From Pararhizobium qamdonense (GTDB lineage: Bacteria > Pseudomonadota > Alphaproteobacteria > Rhizobiales > Rhizobiaceae): a stretch of 64,000 nt of DNA. The stretch is taken from positions 4,032,001 to 4,096,000 of the forward strand of contig NZ_CP119566.1 in the NCBI RefSeq assembly GCF_029277445.1. Reading direction: 5' to 3'. A program made the translations under genes and the position numbers. Every line of letters begins with the position of its first letter. Within the stretch, counting starts at the first letter, position 1. Shown here one piece after another: positions 35,674-44,708 of the stretch. The notes under the pieces were generated by a model. It searched no databases. It saw nothing but the letters and a program-made list of their open reading frames with translations, and was not told where the DNA came from.

Positions 35674-36599
35674 CAGAAGCCGAGCCCCGCGGAAACGATC
35701 GAATAGACTTCCTTCGGCGGGATCACCAGCTCGATGGCAAGGCGGATGCCGACGGCCAGAACCAAAAGCGCCAGAAGTGCCCGCAGCTGCTCGCCGCGCA
35801 GCCTCTGCCCTACCCGCACGCCATATTGCGCGCCGATGACGCCGGCGATCATCAGCACGAAGGCCAGAACGATATCGACGGTATAGTTGGCCGAGGCCTG
35901 GACGATGACGGTATAGGCCGACACGAAGATGATCTGGAACAGCGAGGTGCCGACGACGACATTGGTCGGGATGCGCAGGAGATAGATCATTGCCGGCACC
36001 ATGATGAAGCCGCCGCCGACACCCATTACCGATGTCAGGATGCCGATGCAGAAGCCGAGTGCTGCGATCGGGATGACGCTCAAATAGATCTTGGATTTCT
36101 TGAACCGCATCTTCAGAGGCAGGCGATGGACCCAATTGTGATGGCCCGGCCGCTTCAGCGTCACGGTTTCGTTCTTGGCCGCACGCCGCAGCGCATTGAT
36201 GCTCTCCCACAGCATCAGCGAGCCGACGGTGCCGAGCAGCAGCACATAGGCAAGCGAAATCACCAGATCGAGCTGGCCGATGCGCCGCAGCAGCGAAAAG
36301 ATCCAGATGCCGACTGTCGCCCCGGCCAGACCGCCGCAGAGCAGCACGGTCCCGAGCTTGATATCGATCGTCCCGCGCCGGAAATGGGTGATGGCGCCGG
36401 AGATCGAGGAGGCGACGACCTGGTTTGCGCCGGTGGCGACGGCAACGACAGGCGGGATATTGTAGAAGATCAGGAGCGGCGTGATCAGGAAGCCGCCGCC
36501 GACACCGAACATGCCGGACAGGAAGCCGACGGCCGCGCCCATTCCCAGAATGATGAAAATGTTCACCGACAACTCTGCGATGGGCAGATACACCGTCAC
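35673..36599 (-). CDS. TauE/SafE family sulfite/sulfonate exporter
   Basis: A 308-residue membrane protein with the duplicated TauE motif: GFLSGMFGVGGGFLITPLLI near the N-terminus and GILTSVMGVGGGFIMVPAMIY in the second half. Eight or so spans. The start is GTG, with TGAGGT 8 bases ahead. The family exports sulfite or sulfoacetate. It is translationally coupled to the TIGR02186 gene. Confidence 0.9.
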   Translation of the reverse strand: MTVYLPIAELSVNIFIILGMGAAVGFLSGMFGVGGGFLITPLLIFYNIPPVVAVATGANQVVASSISGAITHFRRGTIDIKLGTVLLCGGLAGATVGIWIFSLLRRIGQLDLVISLAYVLLLGTVGSLMLWESINALRRAAKNETVTLKRPGHHNWVHRLPLKMRFKKSKIYLSVIPIAALGFCIGILTSVMGVGGGFIMVPAMIYLLRIPTNVVVGTSLFQIIFVSAYTVIVQASANYTVDIVLAFVLMIAGVIGAQYGVRVGQRLRGEQLRALLALLVLAVGIRLAIELVIPPKEVYSIVSAGLGF

Positions 36600-36894
36600 G
36601 GCCAGACCTCAAAATATGCCAATAGCCCGCAAGGCGGGCGGAAAACATCAAAGTGGCAAGTGATTCACCACGGGAGATAAGGAATGAAACAGTCTTGAAA
36701 ACCAATCGTGAAAATTGCGAATTCAACGTCGTTTCGTCATGCGCCCCGGGGTCCGGCCTGTCAACCTTTTGCAGGCTTTAACCCTTTAGCGCCTCTGTGT
36801 CCGGCCGGTCTGCGGCATTATTGCGGCCGCGCACGCCGTTCCCCTGCAGGAGCCGCCAAATCGCCGTCCTGTGCCCGGATGGACACAGGCAGGC

Positions 36895-39800
36895 TTAGCC
36901 GTTCCGCTTCAGAAGTTCCTTGACCAGCGCGTCGTTGATCTGACCCGTCGGTTTTTGGCTGATCGATTTCTGGAAGGCCTTGATGGCGGCGACGGTCTTC
37001 TGGCCCATCTCGCCATCCGGCTTGCCGGCGTCGAAGCCGTTATTGTTGAGGATCGCCTGAATGTTGCGCAGCGCCTTCTTCATATCGACCGATGCGGTCT
37101 TGGTGCCCTTGCCGACCCAGGTGTCCGGCACATCGACCGAATTGGCCTTGGGATCGAGCGGCGTCAGCTTCCAGGCATCGAATTTCGCCTTGGCGCTTTT
37201 CAGCTGTTCAGGGCTCAGGGCCTTGCCGACTTCATCGCGCTTCTGGCCGGCATCGGTATCGCCGTCGCGGGCAGCCACAGAAAACCACTTGTAGGATTCT
37301 TCGAGGTCCTGGTTCACCCCGTTGCCGCGAGCATAGAGGATGGCGAGATTGAACTGGCTGTCGCGGATGCCGCGATCGGCAGCCATGGCAAACCACTTGC
37401 CGGCGCCGGCAAAATCGGGTGCAGCGCCGCCGCCGCTTGCCAGCATGACGGCAAGGTTATGCATGGCGCTGGCATTGCCCTTGTCGGCCGCCTGCTGATA
37501 GAGCGCGCGCGCCTTCGCCAGGTCACGGCCAACACCGGTGCCCTTTTCATACAGGCTTGCCAGCCGGTATTCGGCAGGCGTGACGCCGGCATCGGCTGCG
37601 CGCTGATACCATTTTGCCGCCTGGGCGAGATCGGCCTTGATGCCGCGGCCTTCCGTATAGACGGCGCCGATTTCGAACATGGCGAGAGGATCGCCCTTGC
37701 GGGCAGCCTCGGCCAGCGCCTCCGGCTTGATGTCGGCGGGAACGGTAAGTGCCGCTTCGGCTGCAGCAGGCGCAGTTGCTGCCGCACCGGTGGCGACGTC
37801 TGCCGTCTCTGTGGCTGATCCTTCGATGACCGGCGAAAGCATGCGGGCGTTGACCGCGCCGGTTGACGGCTGCACGGCGTCGGGCAACTTGGCCTCCGGC
37901 TGCGTGGCTTCGGAAACCGGCGTTTCAGGCGGCATCACTTGCGTATCAACACCATCCGCCGGGACGGAGGTCTCGTTCTCAGGCTGTGGCTGCAACGAGG
38001 TGAGCGGCTCGACGTCGTTGTCGGCGGCCTGCATGGCGGGCGCCGCATTGGCCGTAACCGGTGTTTCGCCGGAAGCCGGCATTTCATTCATCGCTTCATT
38101 GCCCAGCTCGCTGGTGACCGGCTGTTCGATCGCAGCCACCGGCGCCACGGCGGGCGCCTGATCGCCACGGATCAGCGTGTTGACCAGCGGATAGGACATG
38201 ATCGCCAAAAGCACGGCACCAACAGCCATCAGGATCGGACGGCGATTGCGGGAAAAGACACCCATCGGCGAGGCGCTGGCGCCGCCCTTGCCACGGTTCA
38301 TCGAATCGACTTCTTCGGCCGCCTGCTGGGCGGCGCGGCGGGCAGCGGCGATGAAGTCCGCCTTGTCCGCTTCGCTCGGCGGCGCGTTGCGGCCGGTCTG
38401 GCCGGCGCGCACCCGCTCCAGGATCTTCTTCACGTCGGGAACGCCGGAGCCGGGCTCCAGCAGCTGATTGGCCACATCCGGCTCGATGGCATCGGCCGCA
38501 TCGATCGACGGCGAGGGATCGATAACCTGGCGTTCGACGGCGCGCACGGGCTCTGACCGCTTGCCGGTAAACCGCTTGGCGATCCCGGCCAGGAGGCTGG
38601 GCTTGCCGGCAGCGGCCGGCGCGCTCTTGATATCGCTCTGGTGCACGGCCGCCTGTTCGGCAACGGCTTCCGCGACCTCTTCACGCGAGGGGTTTGCGGG
38701 CTCGGCATCGTCGGCGATCCCGTGCATGTCACGCTTCAGATCTTCGTAGCGGCGCCCAAAGTCAGCTTCGGCGAAGGGATCGTCCTGCGTCTCGAAAACC
38801 GGCTGCGTGGCGCGCGGCATGGGTGCCTGGCTGTCGAGGCCGCGCGAACCGAAGGCGCGCGGCGCATCCTGTTCCTGGCCACGCTCTTCCAGCCGCTCCA
38901 GCTTTTCAGCGATATGAACCAGCGTTTCGTGCAGCGCCTCGAACGTGCGCGCCGTGCGCTCCTCGCTCGAGCGGCTCATGTCTTCCAAGACCTTCAGGTC
39001 GTCGGCAAGCGCCGAGATCGCCGCCATGTCCGAACCGCCGGACGCAGACTGGCCGATGCCGTTCTTCGAATAGGCTTCCATCACCGCCTCGGCCGCCTGG
39101 CGGGCTGCCTCGATGATATATTCGTCGCTGGTCGCCAGATAATCCTCAAGCGCGCTCATCCGGCCTTCGAATTCGGCAGGCACTGGCGCCGCCTCGCGCG
39201 GCTGGCTGACGAGGCTCGAAAGATTGGCGATCTGGTCCTGCAGGCTGCGCAGGATGTCGCTGTCGTCAAAGGGCGCCGCGTGCGTTTCTTCAAGACGGAT
39301 GGCGATATCCGACAGCTGGCCTTCCAGCCGGTCGAAACGGGCATCGCCGACATAGGACGTCTGCGGCGCATCGAGCTGGTCGATGCGGCGGGCGAGATCG
39401 TCCAGACGCCCGGCAAGCGCATCGTTGAGCGAGCCCTGGTCGATCGCATCGATCTTGCGCGAAATGTCGGACAGATATCCGGTAAGATCCGGCTGTGCGG
39501 ATGCCTTTTGCGAACGCTCCAGCATCTGCGACAGCTGTTCCAGGCGCTCCTCGAGGCGAACCGCCGCTTCCTCGTTGGCCAGTTCCTCGACCCGTGCAGC
39601 CAAAGCTTCGATGCGGGACCCGACGCCATTGTCGGCCGGCCGTTGCAGTCCGTCGATCTGGCGGGAGAGGTCGGCAAGGCGGCCCTCGACGCGGGTGACA
39701 CCGGCGCTGTCGGGAACGGCAGCACGGCCGCTTGCCACGATGGCGCGGCTGATCTCGTCGAGGCGCGCGTCCAGATCGGCAAATTGCGATACCATCTGGC

Positions 39801-40911
39801 GATCGTCGGGCTGCATGTGGCGGCCGATCATCTCAATCGCCTGCGCCACCGAAACCAGCTTGTCTTCCAATGCATGAATGGCCGGGCCGCTGTTCATCGA
39901 GCCGATCTGCGACTTGATCTCGTCAAGCCGGTAGGCCAGCGCCACCAGTTCGTCGTCGCGGTTGGAATCAAACGCATTCATCCGGTCTTCGACACCGGTC
40001 CAGCGCGCTTCCATGCGTTGCACGCTGTCTTCGCGGGCAAGGCCGTCGATCATGACGCGCAATTCGTCGAACTCGACCTTCAACGCATCGGCCTGCGACG
40101 GCGATGCCTGGCGGCCGAGCTGGTTGATGCTGTCGGACAGGCGCTGCAGATCGCCACGAATGTCCTCAGCCATCGTCTGGTCCTGGGATGCATCAACGGT
40201 AATGCCCCGGATTTCGATCCGCAATGCCGTCATCTCGCGCGACAGGCCGTCAGCGATATCCTTCTTCAATTCCTGTCGCAGACCAACCAGCGCCTGGGCA
40301 ATCTCGGCCATGGCCGGATCGGGACGCTGCGGTTCGCTGCGGTACTGTTGCGAACGCAACGGCTCGCTGCGGACGGGCTCCGCACGCTGGGCCGTCTGCT
40401 GACGGATGGTCTCCGTGCGCAAGGCATCGGCGCGCAGGCTGTCTGGGCGCGGATTTTCCTGGCGGACGGGCTCACGGCGATAGACCTCGCTGCGCAGCTG
40501 CTCGCTGAGCGGCGGGGCAACCGGCAGCTCGCGACGGGGCTGTACCGGGTTCTGGAATGGGGGGCTCTGGAATGCTGGGGGCTGAAATGGGGGAACGCTG
40601 CGCTCGTCATAGGCACGCGGCTCCGCACGGGAGGAGGTGCGTTCCCGGACGGCATCGCGTTCCCGGACAGCATCGCGGTCCCGCGTTGCCGAGAGTGTGC
40701 GCTGGCGCTGCATGATTTCCGTGACCGGATCGGCAACGGTGACAGGGCCATCCGCCGGGATCCGTCCCCGCTGATCGCGTCCAGCCGTTCCCATCAATCC
40801 TTCGATGCGCGCTTCCAGGCCCTCGATCGTGCGGTTCAGCGCGTCGAGAGACGACCTGTCGCCATAGGACTGGGCGCCAGGACGTGGAGTGTTTGATCGC
40901 GATCCGTTCAT
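36895..40911 (-). CDS. podJ: Polar localisation factor PodJ-like protein with SEL1 repeats and peptidoglycan-binding domain
   Basis: A 1338-residue polarity protein. Residues 1 to about 880 are rich in arginine/glutamate coiled-coil segments. A single span (RRPILMAVGAVLLAIMSYP) lies near 895-915, followed by a Pro/Ala/Thr-rich periplasmic linker. Then come four SEL1-like repeats at about 1070-1240 (for example AARKGDPLAMFEIGAVYTEG and AAKWYQRAADAGVTPAEYRL) and a C-terminal PG_binding_1 domain (GFDAGKPDGEMGQKTVAAIKAFQK). This order is that of PodJ, which marks a cell pole and organises division and growth-pole maturation in Caulobacter and Agrobacterium. A possible CtrA site lies 160 bases upstream. 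Large antisense frames inside it are shadows. Confidence 0.92.
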   Translation of the reverse strand: MNGSRSNTPRPGAQSYGDRSSLDALNRTIEGLEARIEGLMGTAGRDQRGRIPADGPVTVADPVTEIMQRQRTLSATRDRDAVRERDAVRERTSSRAEPRAYDERSVPPFQPPAFQSPPFQNPVQPRRELPVAPPLSEQLRSEVYRREPVRQENPRPDSLRADALRTETIRQQTAQRAEPVRSEPLRSQQYRSEPQRPDPAMAEIAQALVGLRQELKKDIADGLSREMTALRIEIRGITVDASQDQTMAEDIRGDLQRLSDSINQLGRQASPSQADALKVEFDELRVMIDGLAREDSVQRMEARWTGVEDRMNAFDSNRDDELVALAYRLDEIKSQIGSMNSGPAIHALEDKLVSVAQAIEMIGRHMQPDDRQMVSQFADLDARLDEISRAIVASGRAAVPDSAGVTRVEGRLADLSRQIDGLQRPADNGVGSRIEALAARVEELANEEAAVRLEERLEQLSQMLERSQKASAQPDLTGYLSDISRKIDAIDQGSLNDALAGRLDDLARRIDQLDAPQTSYVGDARFDRLEGQLSDIAIRLEETHAAPFDDSDILRSLQDQIANLSSLVSQPREAAPVPAEFEGRMSALEDYLATSDEYIIEAARQAAEAVMEAYSKNGIGQSASGGSDMAAISALADDLKVLEDMSRSSEERTARTFEALHETLVHIAEKLERLEERGQEQDAPRAFGSRGLDSQAPMPRATQPVFETQDDPFAEADFGRRYEDLKRDMHGIADDAEPANPSREEVAEAVAEQAAVHQSDIKSAPAAAGKPSLLAGIAKRFTGKRSEPVRAVERQVIDPSPSIDAADAIEPDVANQLLEPGSGVPDVKKILERVRAGQTGRNAPPSEADKADFIAAARRAAQQAAEEVDSMNRGKGGASASPMGVFSRNRRPILMAVGAVLLAIMSYPLVNTLIRGDQAPAVAPVAAIEQPVTSELGNEAMNEMPASGETPVTANAAPAMQAADNDVEPLTSLQPQPENETSVPADGVDTQVMPPETPVSEATQPEAKLPDAVQPSTGAVNARMLSPVIEGSATETADVATGAAATAPAAAEAALTVPADIKPEALAEAARKGDPLAMFEIGAVYTEGRGIKADLAQAAKWYQRAADAGVTPAEYRLASLYEKGTGVGRDLAKARALYQQAADKGNASAMHNLAVMLASGGGAAPDFAGAGKWFAMAADRGIRDSQFNLAILYARGNGVNQDLEESYKWFSVAARDGDTDAGQKRDEVGKALSPEQLKSAKAKFDAWKLTPLDPKANSVDVPDTWVGKGTKTASVDMKKALRNIQAILNNNGFDAGKPDGEMGQKTVAAIKAFQKSISQKPTGQINDALVKELLKRNG

Positions 40912-41073
40912 CGTTCTTCGCCTCTTTCATCGGCCTTGATCGGAATCCGGGCTTCTGAAAGGCAAATCCCCGCCTTCCGGTAGTTCCGGTACCGATCCGG
41001 ACAGAGCTGCAACGACGCGAAGACAAAACTATTGCAACTGTGACCATCTCAACACGCACTTTCACGAAACGTG

Positions 41074-41089
41074 GTAAATAACCCGTTAA
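41074..41089 (-). promoter_or_regulatory. Possible CtrA-binding site upstream of podJ
   Basis: On the minus strand the sequence reads TTAA-N7-TTTAC, one base away from the CtrA consensus TTAA-N7-TTAAC. It lies 163-178 bases ahead of the podJ start. CtrA controls polarity and cell-cycle genes in alphaproteobacteria, so the placement is sensible; a single imperfect site in an AT-rich stretch may occur by chance. Confidence 0.35.
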
Positions 41090-41212
41090 CCTGACTAAAA
41101 ATTTTTTAACGATTTGCGCGCATGCTGGCGTCGAGAGGCTTCGAAGAGACAGTTTCGGCACACCCGGTCCGATAGGGCCAGTCATCGATCAAATTTTGCC
41201 GTTCCGCAAATT

Positions 41213-41234
41213 TTGACGTTTACGCGCACGTCAA
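41213..41234. promoter_or_regulatory. Operator-like dyad ahead of beta-oxidation operon
   Basis: A 22-base dyad with perfect 7-base ends TTGACGT and ACGTCAA around an 8-base centre, 83 bases upstream of the fadE-like start. It resembles operators used by MerR-type LiuR or TetR-type fatty-acid regulators in proteobacteria, which control acyl-CoA metabolism. The regulator itself is not in the window. Confidence 0.45.
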
Positions 41235-41317
41235 AGTTTTGTAGCATGCTGGAAATCACATGGAGCGCTCCCGGAGAAGCCGCTGCATGACACGGTTACA
41301 GGTGAGGAACACGAGAC

Positions 41318-43114
41318 ATGCCCAGCTACAAGGCCCCGGTCGAAGACACGCTTTTCATTCTCAACGACGTTCTCGGCATCGAGCGCTACAACAATCTGCC
41401 CGGTTTTGCCGATGCGACACCCGACATGATCGAGGCGATCGTCGGTGAAGCCGCCAAGCTTGCCGAGGAAGTGCTGTTCCCGGTCAATCTTTCCGGCGAC
41501 CAGGAAGGCTGCAAACGCAACGACGATGCGACGGTCACGACGCCGAAGGGCTTCAAGCAGGCTTTCGACCAGTACCGCGAGGGCGGTTGGCTGGGTTTGT
41601 CCGTACCGGAAGAATTCGGCGGCCAGGGCCTGCCCTATACGCTCCACACGGCCATCGGCGAATATATGTCATCCGCCAACATGGCGCTGACCATGTATCC
41701 GGGCCTCACCCAGGGCGCCATTGCCGCCATCCTCGTGCACGGCACCGACGCGCAGAAGGCAACCTACCTGCCGAAAATGGTCGCCGGCGACTGGACCGGC
41801 ACGATGAACCTGACGGAGCCCCATTGCGGTACCGATCTCGGCCTGCTCCGCTCCAAGGCCGTGCCGCAGAGCGACGGCTCCTACAGGATTTCCGGCCAGA
41901 AAATCTTCATCTCCGCTGGCGAACACGACATGGCCGGCAATATCATCCACCTGGTTCTCGCCCGTATCGAGGGTGCACCGGAAGGTGTGAAGGGCATTTC
42001 GCTGTTCATCGTGCCGAAATTCCATGTGGAGGCCGATGGTGCGCTTGGCGCGCGCAACACCGTTTCCTGCGGTGCGATCGAGCACAAGATGGGCATTCAC
42101 GGCAACTCGACCTGCGTCATGAACTATGACGACGCCGTTGGCTATCTCATCGGCGCGGAGAACAAGGGCCTCAACGCCATGTTCGTGATGATGAACGAGG
42201 CCCGCCTGGGCGTTGGCCTGCAGGGTCTTTCCGTTTCGGAAATCGCCTATCAGAACGCTGCCAACTACGCCCGCGACCGTCTCCAGGGCCGCTCGATTTC
42301 CGGCGTCAAGGCTTCGGACAAAAAAGCCGACCCGATCATCGTCCATCCCGACGTGCGCCGCACCCTGATGACCATCAAGGCCTTCAACGAGGCCGGCCGC
42401 GCCTTCACGCTCTGGACCGCGCTCAAATCCGATATCGCGCATCGCGGCGACAATGATGCCGACCGCCAGACCGCCGACGATATTCTCGGCCTGATGACCC
42501 CGATCCTGAAAGGTGTGCTCACCGACAAGGGCTTCGACCACGCCGTCATGGCCCAGCAGGTGTTCGGCGGCCACGGCTATATCGAAGAGCATGGCATGAG
42601 CCAGTATGTCCGCGATGCCCGCATCGCGATGATCTACGAAGGCGCCAACGGCATCCAGGCGCTCGACCTCGTCGGCCGCAAGCTGGCGCTGAACGGCGGC
42701 CGCGCCATCACCGCTTTGTTCAAGGAGATCGGCGATTTCTGCGAGGAAAACCGCTCCGATGAAAAGCTCACGGCCTATACCAAGGGACTTAAGAAGGGCT
42801 TGAACGACCTGCAGGCGGCCACCATGTGGTTCATGGGCAACGCCATGGCCAAGCCCGACAATGCCGGCGCCGGCTCCACCGACTACATGCACCTCTTCGG
42901 CCTCGTCGTGCTCGGCTATATGTGGGCCAAGATCGCCAAGACCGCCGAGGAAAAACTGGCGGAAGGTGCCGGCGAGCGCGAGACCTACCTGAAGAACAAG
43001 CTCATCACCGCCAAATTCTTCATGGAGCGCATCATGCCGGAAACGGCGCTGCGCAAAGCCCGCATCGAAACCGGCGCCGACACGATGATGGCACTGGACG
43101 CAGCGGCGTTTTGA
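41318..43114 (+). CDS. Acyl-CoA dehydrogenase with C-terminal extension
   Basis: A 598-residue FAD enzyme performing the first step of beta-oxidation (acyl-CoA to trans-2-enoyl-CoA). It has the short N-terminal extension, the mid-domain [17 protein letters not shown], and the C-terminal helical domain with [18 protein letters not shown], where the Glu is the catalytic base. [21 protein letters not shown] is typical of the roughly 600-residue subgroup. GAGG lies ahead of the ATG. It is the first gene of the fadE-fadA-fadB operon. Confidence 0.95.
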   Translation: MPSYKAPVEDTLFILNDVLGIERYNNLPGFADATPDMIEAIVGEAAKLAEEVLFPVNLSGDQEGCKRNDDATVTTPKGFKQAFDQYREGGWLGLSVPEEFGGQGLPYTLHTAIGEYMSSANMALTMYPGLTQGAIAAILVHGTDAQKATYLPKMVAGDWTGTMNLTEPHCGTDLGLLRSKAVPQSDGSYRISGQKIFISAGEHDMAGNIIHLVLARIEGAPEGVKGISLFIVPKFHVEADGALGARNTVSCGAIEHKMGIHGNSTCVMNYDDAVGYLIGAENKGLNAMFVMMNEARLGVGLQGLSVSEIAYQNAANYARDRLQGRSISGVKASDKKADPIIVHPDVRRTLMTIKAFNEAGRAFTLWTALKSDIAHRGDNDADRQTADDILGLMTPILKGVLTDKGFDHAVMAQQVFGGHGYIEEHGMSQYVRDARIAMIYEGANGIQALDLVGRKLALNGGRAITALFKEIGDFCEENRSDEKLTAYTKGLKKGLNDLQAATMWFMGNAMAKPDNAGAGSTDYMHLFGLVVLGYMWAKIAKTAEEKLAEGAGERETYLKNKLITAKFFMERIMPETALRKARIETGADTMMALDAAAF

Positions 43115-43121
43115 GTAAAAA

Positions 43122-43251
43122 CCTCTTCTCCCCAGCGGGGAGAAGTGCCGAGCATAGCGAGGCGATGAGGGGTCTTACGGCAACATGCTGCGGTCTTGGC
43201 TCCCCCTCATCCGGCCCTGCGGGCCACCTTCTCCCCGCTGGGGAGAAGAGG
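43122..43251. repeat. Palindromic repeat element (RIME-like) between fadE and fadA
   Basis: A roughly 130-base element whose ends are the inverted sequences CCTCTTCTCCCC and GGGGAGAAGAGG. Each end is itself a hairpin: CTTCTCCCC-N3-GGGGAGAAG occurs at both 43125-43145 and 43228-43248. A third hairpin GGCCC-TGC-GGGCC lies inside. This is the architecture of rhizobial intergenic mosaic elements (RIME-like). It is non-coding and can fold into a stable mRNA structure inside the operon. Confidence 0.8.
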
Positions 43252-43315
43252 AAGCCCGACCGATTTGACACAGACGACGCGCGGTCTGATGATCGCTGCA
43301 TAGGGAGAAAAAATC

Positions 43316-44524
43316 ATGACCGACGTCTTCATTTACGACCACGTGCGCACGCCGCGCGGCCGGGGCAAGAAGGATGGGGCGCTGCACGAAGTGCCGACGC
43401 CGCGTCTGGCCGCCAAGGTGCTGCAGGCGCTGCGCGACCGCAATGGGCTGGATACATCCACCGTCGATGACATCATCATGGGCTGCGTCGATCCGGTGTT
43501 CGAGGCCGGCGCCGTGATCCCGAAGGCGGCCGCGTTCGAGGCCGGCTATTCCAACAGGGCGCCCGGCATGCAGATCTCGCGCTTTTGCGCCTCTGGCCTG
43601 GATGCCGTGAATTTCGCCGCCGGCAAGATTGCGGCCGGTGCCGATGACATCGTTATTGCCGGTGGCGTGGAATCGATGTCGCGCGTCGGCATGGGCATGT
43701 CCGGCGGTGCCTGGTACATGGACCCGTCGGTCAACTTCCCCGGCTATTTCATGCCGCAGGGCGTTTCGGCGGATCTCATCGCCACCAAGTATGGTTTCTC
43801 GCGCGACGACGTCGATGCCTATGCGGTCGAGAGCCAGAAGCGCGCCGGCCATTCCTGGGACAGCGGCTATTTCGACAAGTCGGTGATCCCGGTGAAGGAC
43901 CAGAACGGCATCACCATCCTTGCCAAGGACGAGCATATGCGTCCGACAACGACGATGCAGAACCTCGCCTCCCTCAACCCCTCCTTCCAGATGCCCGGCG
44001 AGATGGGCGGCTTTGATGCCGTCGGCATCCAGGCACATCCGGAAATCGAGCGCATCAACTACGTCCACCATGCCGGCAATTCCTCTGGTATCGTCGATGG
44101 CTCGGCCGCAATTCTGGTCGGCTCCAAGGCCGGGGGTGACTCCATGGGCCTCAAGCCGCGCGCCCGCATCAAGCATTTTGCCAATATCGGTTCCGATCCG
44201 GCGCTGATGCTGACCGGCCCGGTCGATGTCACCGAAAAGCTCTTGAAGCGAGCTGGCATGACCATTGCCGATATCGACCTGTTCGAACTCAACGAGGCCT
44301 TTGCCGCCGTCGTCTTGCGCTACATGCAGGCCTTCGACATCAGCCACGACAAGATCAACGTCAATGGCGGCGCGATTGCCATGGGCCATCCGCTCGGCGC
44401 CACCGGCGCGATGATCCTCGGCACCGTGCTCGACGAACTGGAGCGCCGTGGTCTGCAGACTGCGCTGGTGACGCTGTGCATCGGCGCCGGCATGGGCACG
44501 GCGACGATTATCGAGCGGGTGTGA
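43316..44524 (+). CDS. fadA: Acetyl-CoA C-acyltransferase (thiolase)
   Basis: A 402-residue thiolase releasing acetyl-CoA at the last step of beta-oxidation. The active-site Cys is in SRFCASGLDAVNFAAGKI, the C-terminal NGGAIAMGHPLGATGA supplies the His, and LCIGAGMGTATIIERV the second Cys region. Normal length. The gene is separated from fadE by a palindromic element and from fadB by another one, but the order fits one functional operon. Confidence 0.95.
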   Translation: MTDVFIYDHVRTPRGRGKKDGALHEVPTPRLAAKVLQALRDRNGLDTSTVDDIIMGCVDPVFEAGAVIPKAAAFEAGYSNRAPGMQISRFCASGLDAVNFAAGKIAAGADDIVIAGGVESMSRVGMGMSGGAWYMDPSVNFPGYFMPQGVSADLIATKYGFSRDDVDAYAVESQKRAGHSWDSGYFDKSVIPVKDQNGITILAKDEHMRPTTTMQNLASLNPSFQMPGEMGGFDAVGIQAHPEIERINYVHHAGNSSGIVDGSAAILVGSKAGGDSMGLKPRARIKHFANIGSDPALMLTGPVDVTEKLLKRAGMTIADIDLFELNEAFAAVVLRYMQAFDISHDKINVNGGAIAMGHPLGATGAMILGTVLDELERRGLQTALVTLCIGAGMGTATIIERV

Positions 44525-44531
44525 GGTCTTT

Positions 44532-44629
44532 CCCTCCCCCTTGTGGGGAGGGTGGCCCGAAGGGCCGGGAGGGGTTTTCGCCGCACGGCAGGACGCCCCT
44601 CCCCAACCCCTCCCCACAAGGGGGAGGGG
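44532..44629. repeat. Palindromic repeat with 20-bp perfect arms between fadA and fadB
   Basis: A perfect 20-base inverted repeat: 44532-44551 (starting CCCTCCCCCTTG) pairs with 44609-44628 (ending CAAGGGGGAGGG). Within the loop is a further hairpin GGCCC-GAA-GGGCC. It differs in sequence from the element ahead of fadA. A long GC-rich stem here should strongly affect message stability or readthrough. Confidence 0.8.
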
Positions 44630-44708
44630 CTTAACCCGGCCGGATCGCCCTTAATTTCAGGCGGCGGCATCGAGCGAAGCCAAGATTTCAAGGGAGAGGA
44701 ATTCCCAT

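Larger units (their letters stand above)
40912..41317. other. Divergent regulatory spacer between podJ and fadE operon
   Basis: A 406-base gene-free region with no ORF supported by coding features. The AT-rich central part (about 41070-41120) carries a CtrA-like site facing podJ, and the part near fadE carries a dyad. No RNA gene is recognised. Confidence 0.7.

Noticed and set aside
34885..36726. Single 613-codon frame joining TIGR02186 to the TauE region
   Set aside because: The upstream half is the wrong frame of the TauE gene; the signal peptide places the true start at 35673.
36600..36894. Small hairpins between TauE and podJ as an RNA gene
   Set aside because: Only short GC-rich dyads (GCCCGC/GCGGGC, CCTGTG/CACAGG) without a promoter or T-run; not enough for a call.
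38641..40896. Long 751-codon frame antisense to podJ
   Set aside because: It lies in the complementary frame of a low-complexity, GC-rich coding region and shows no family features; a shadow.
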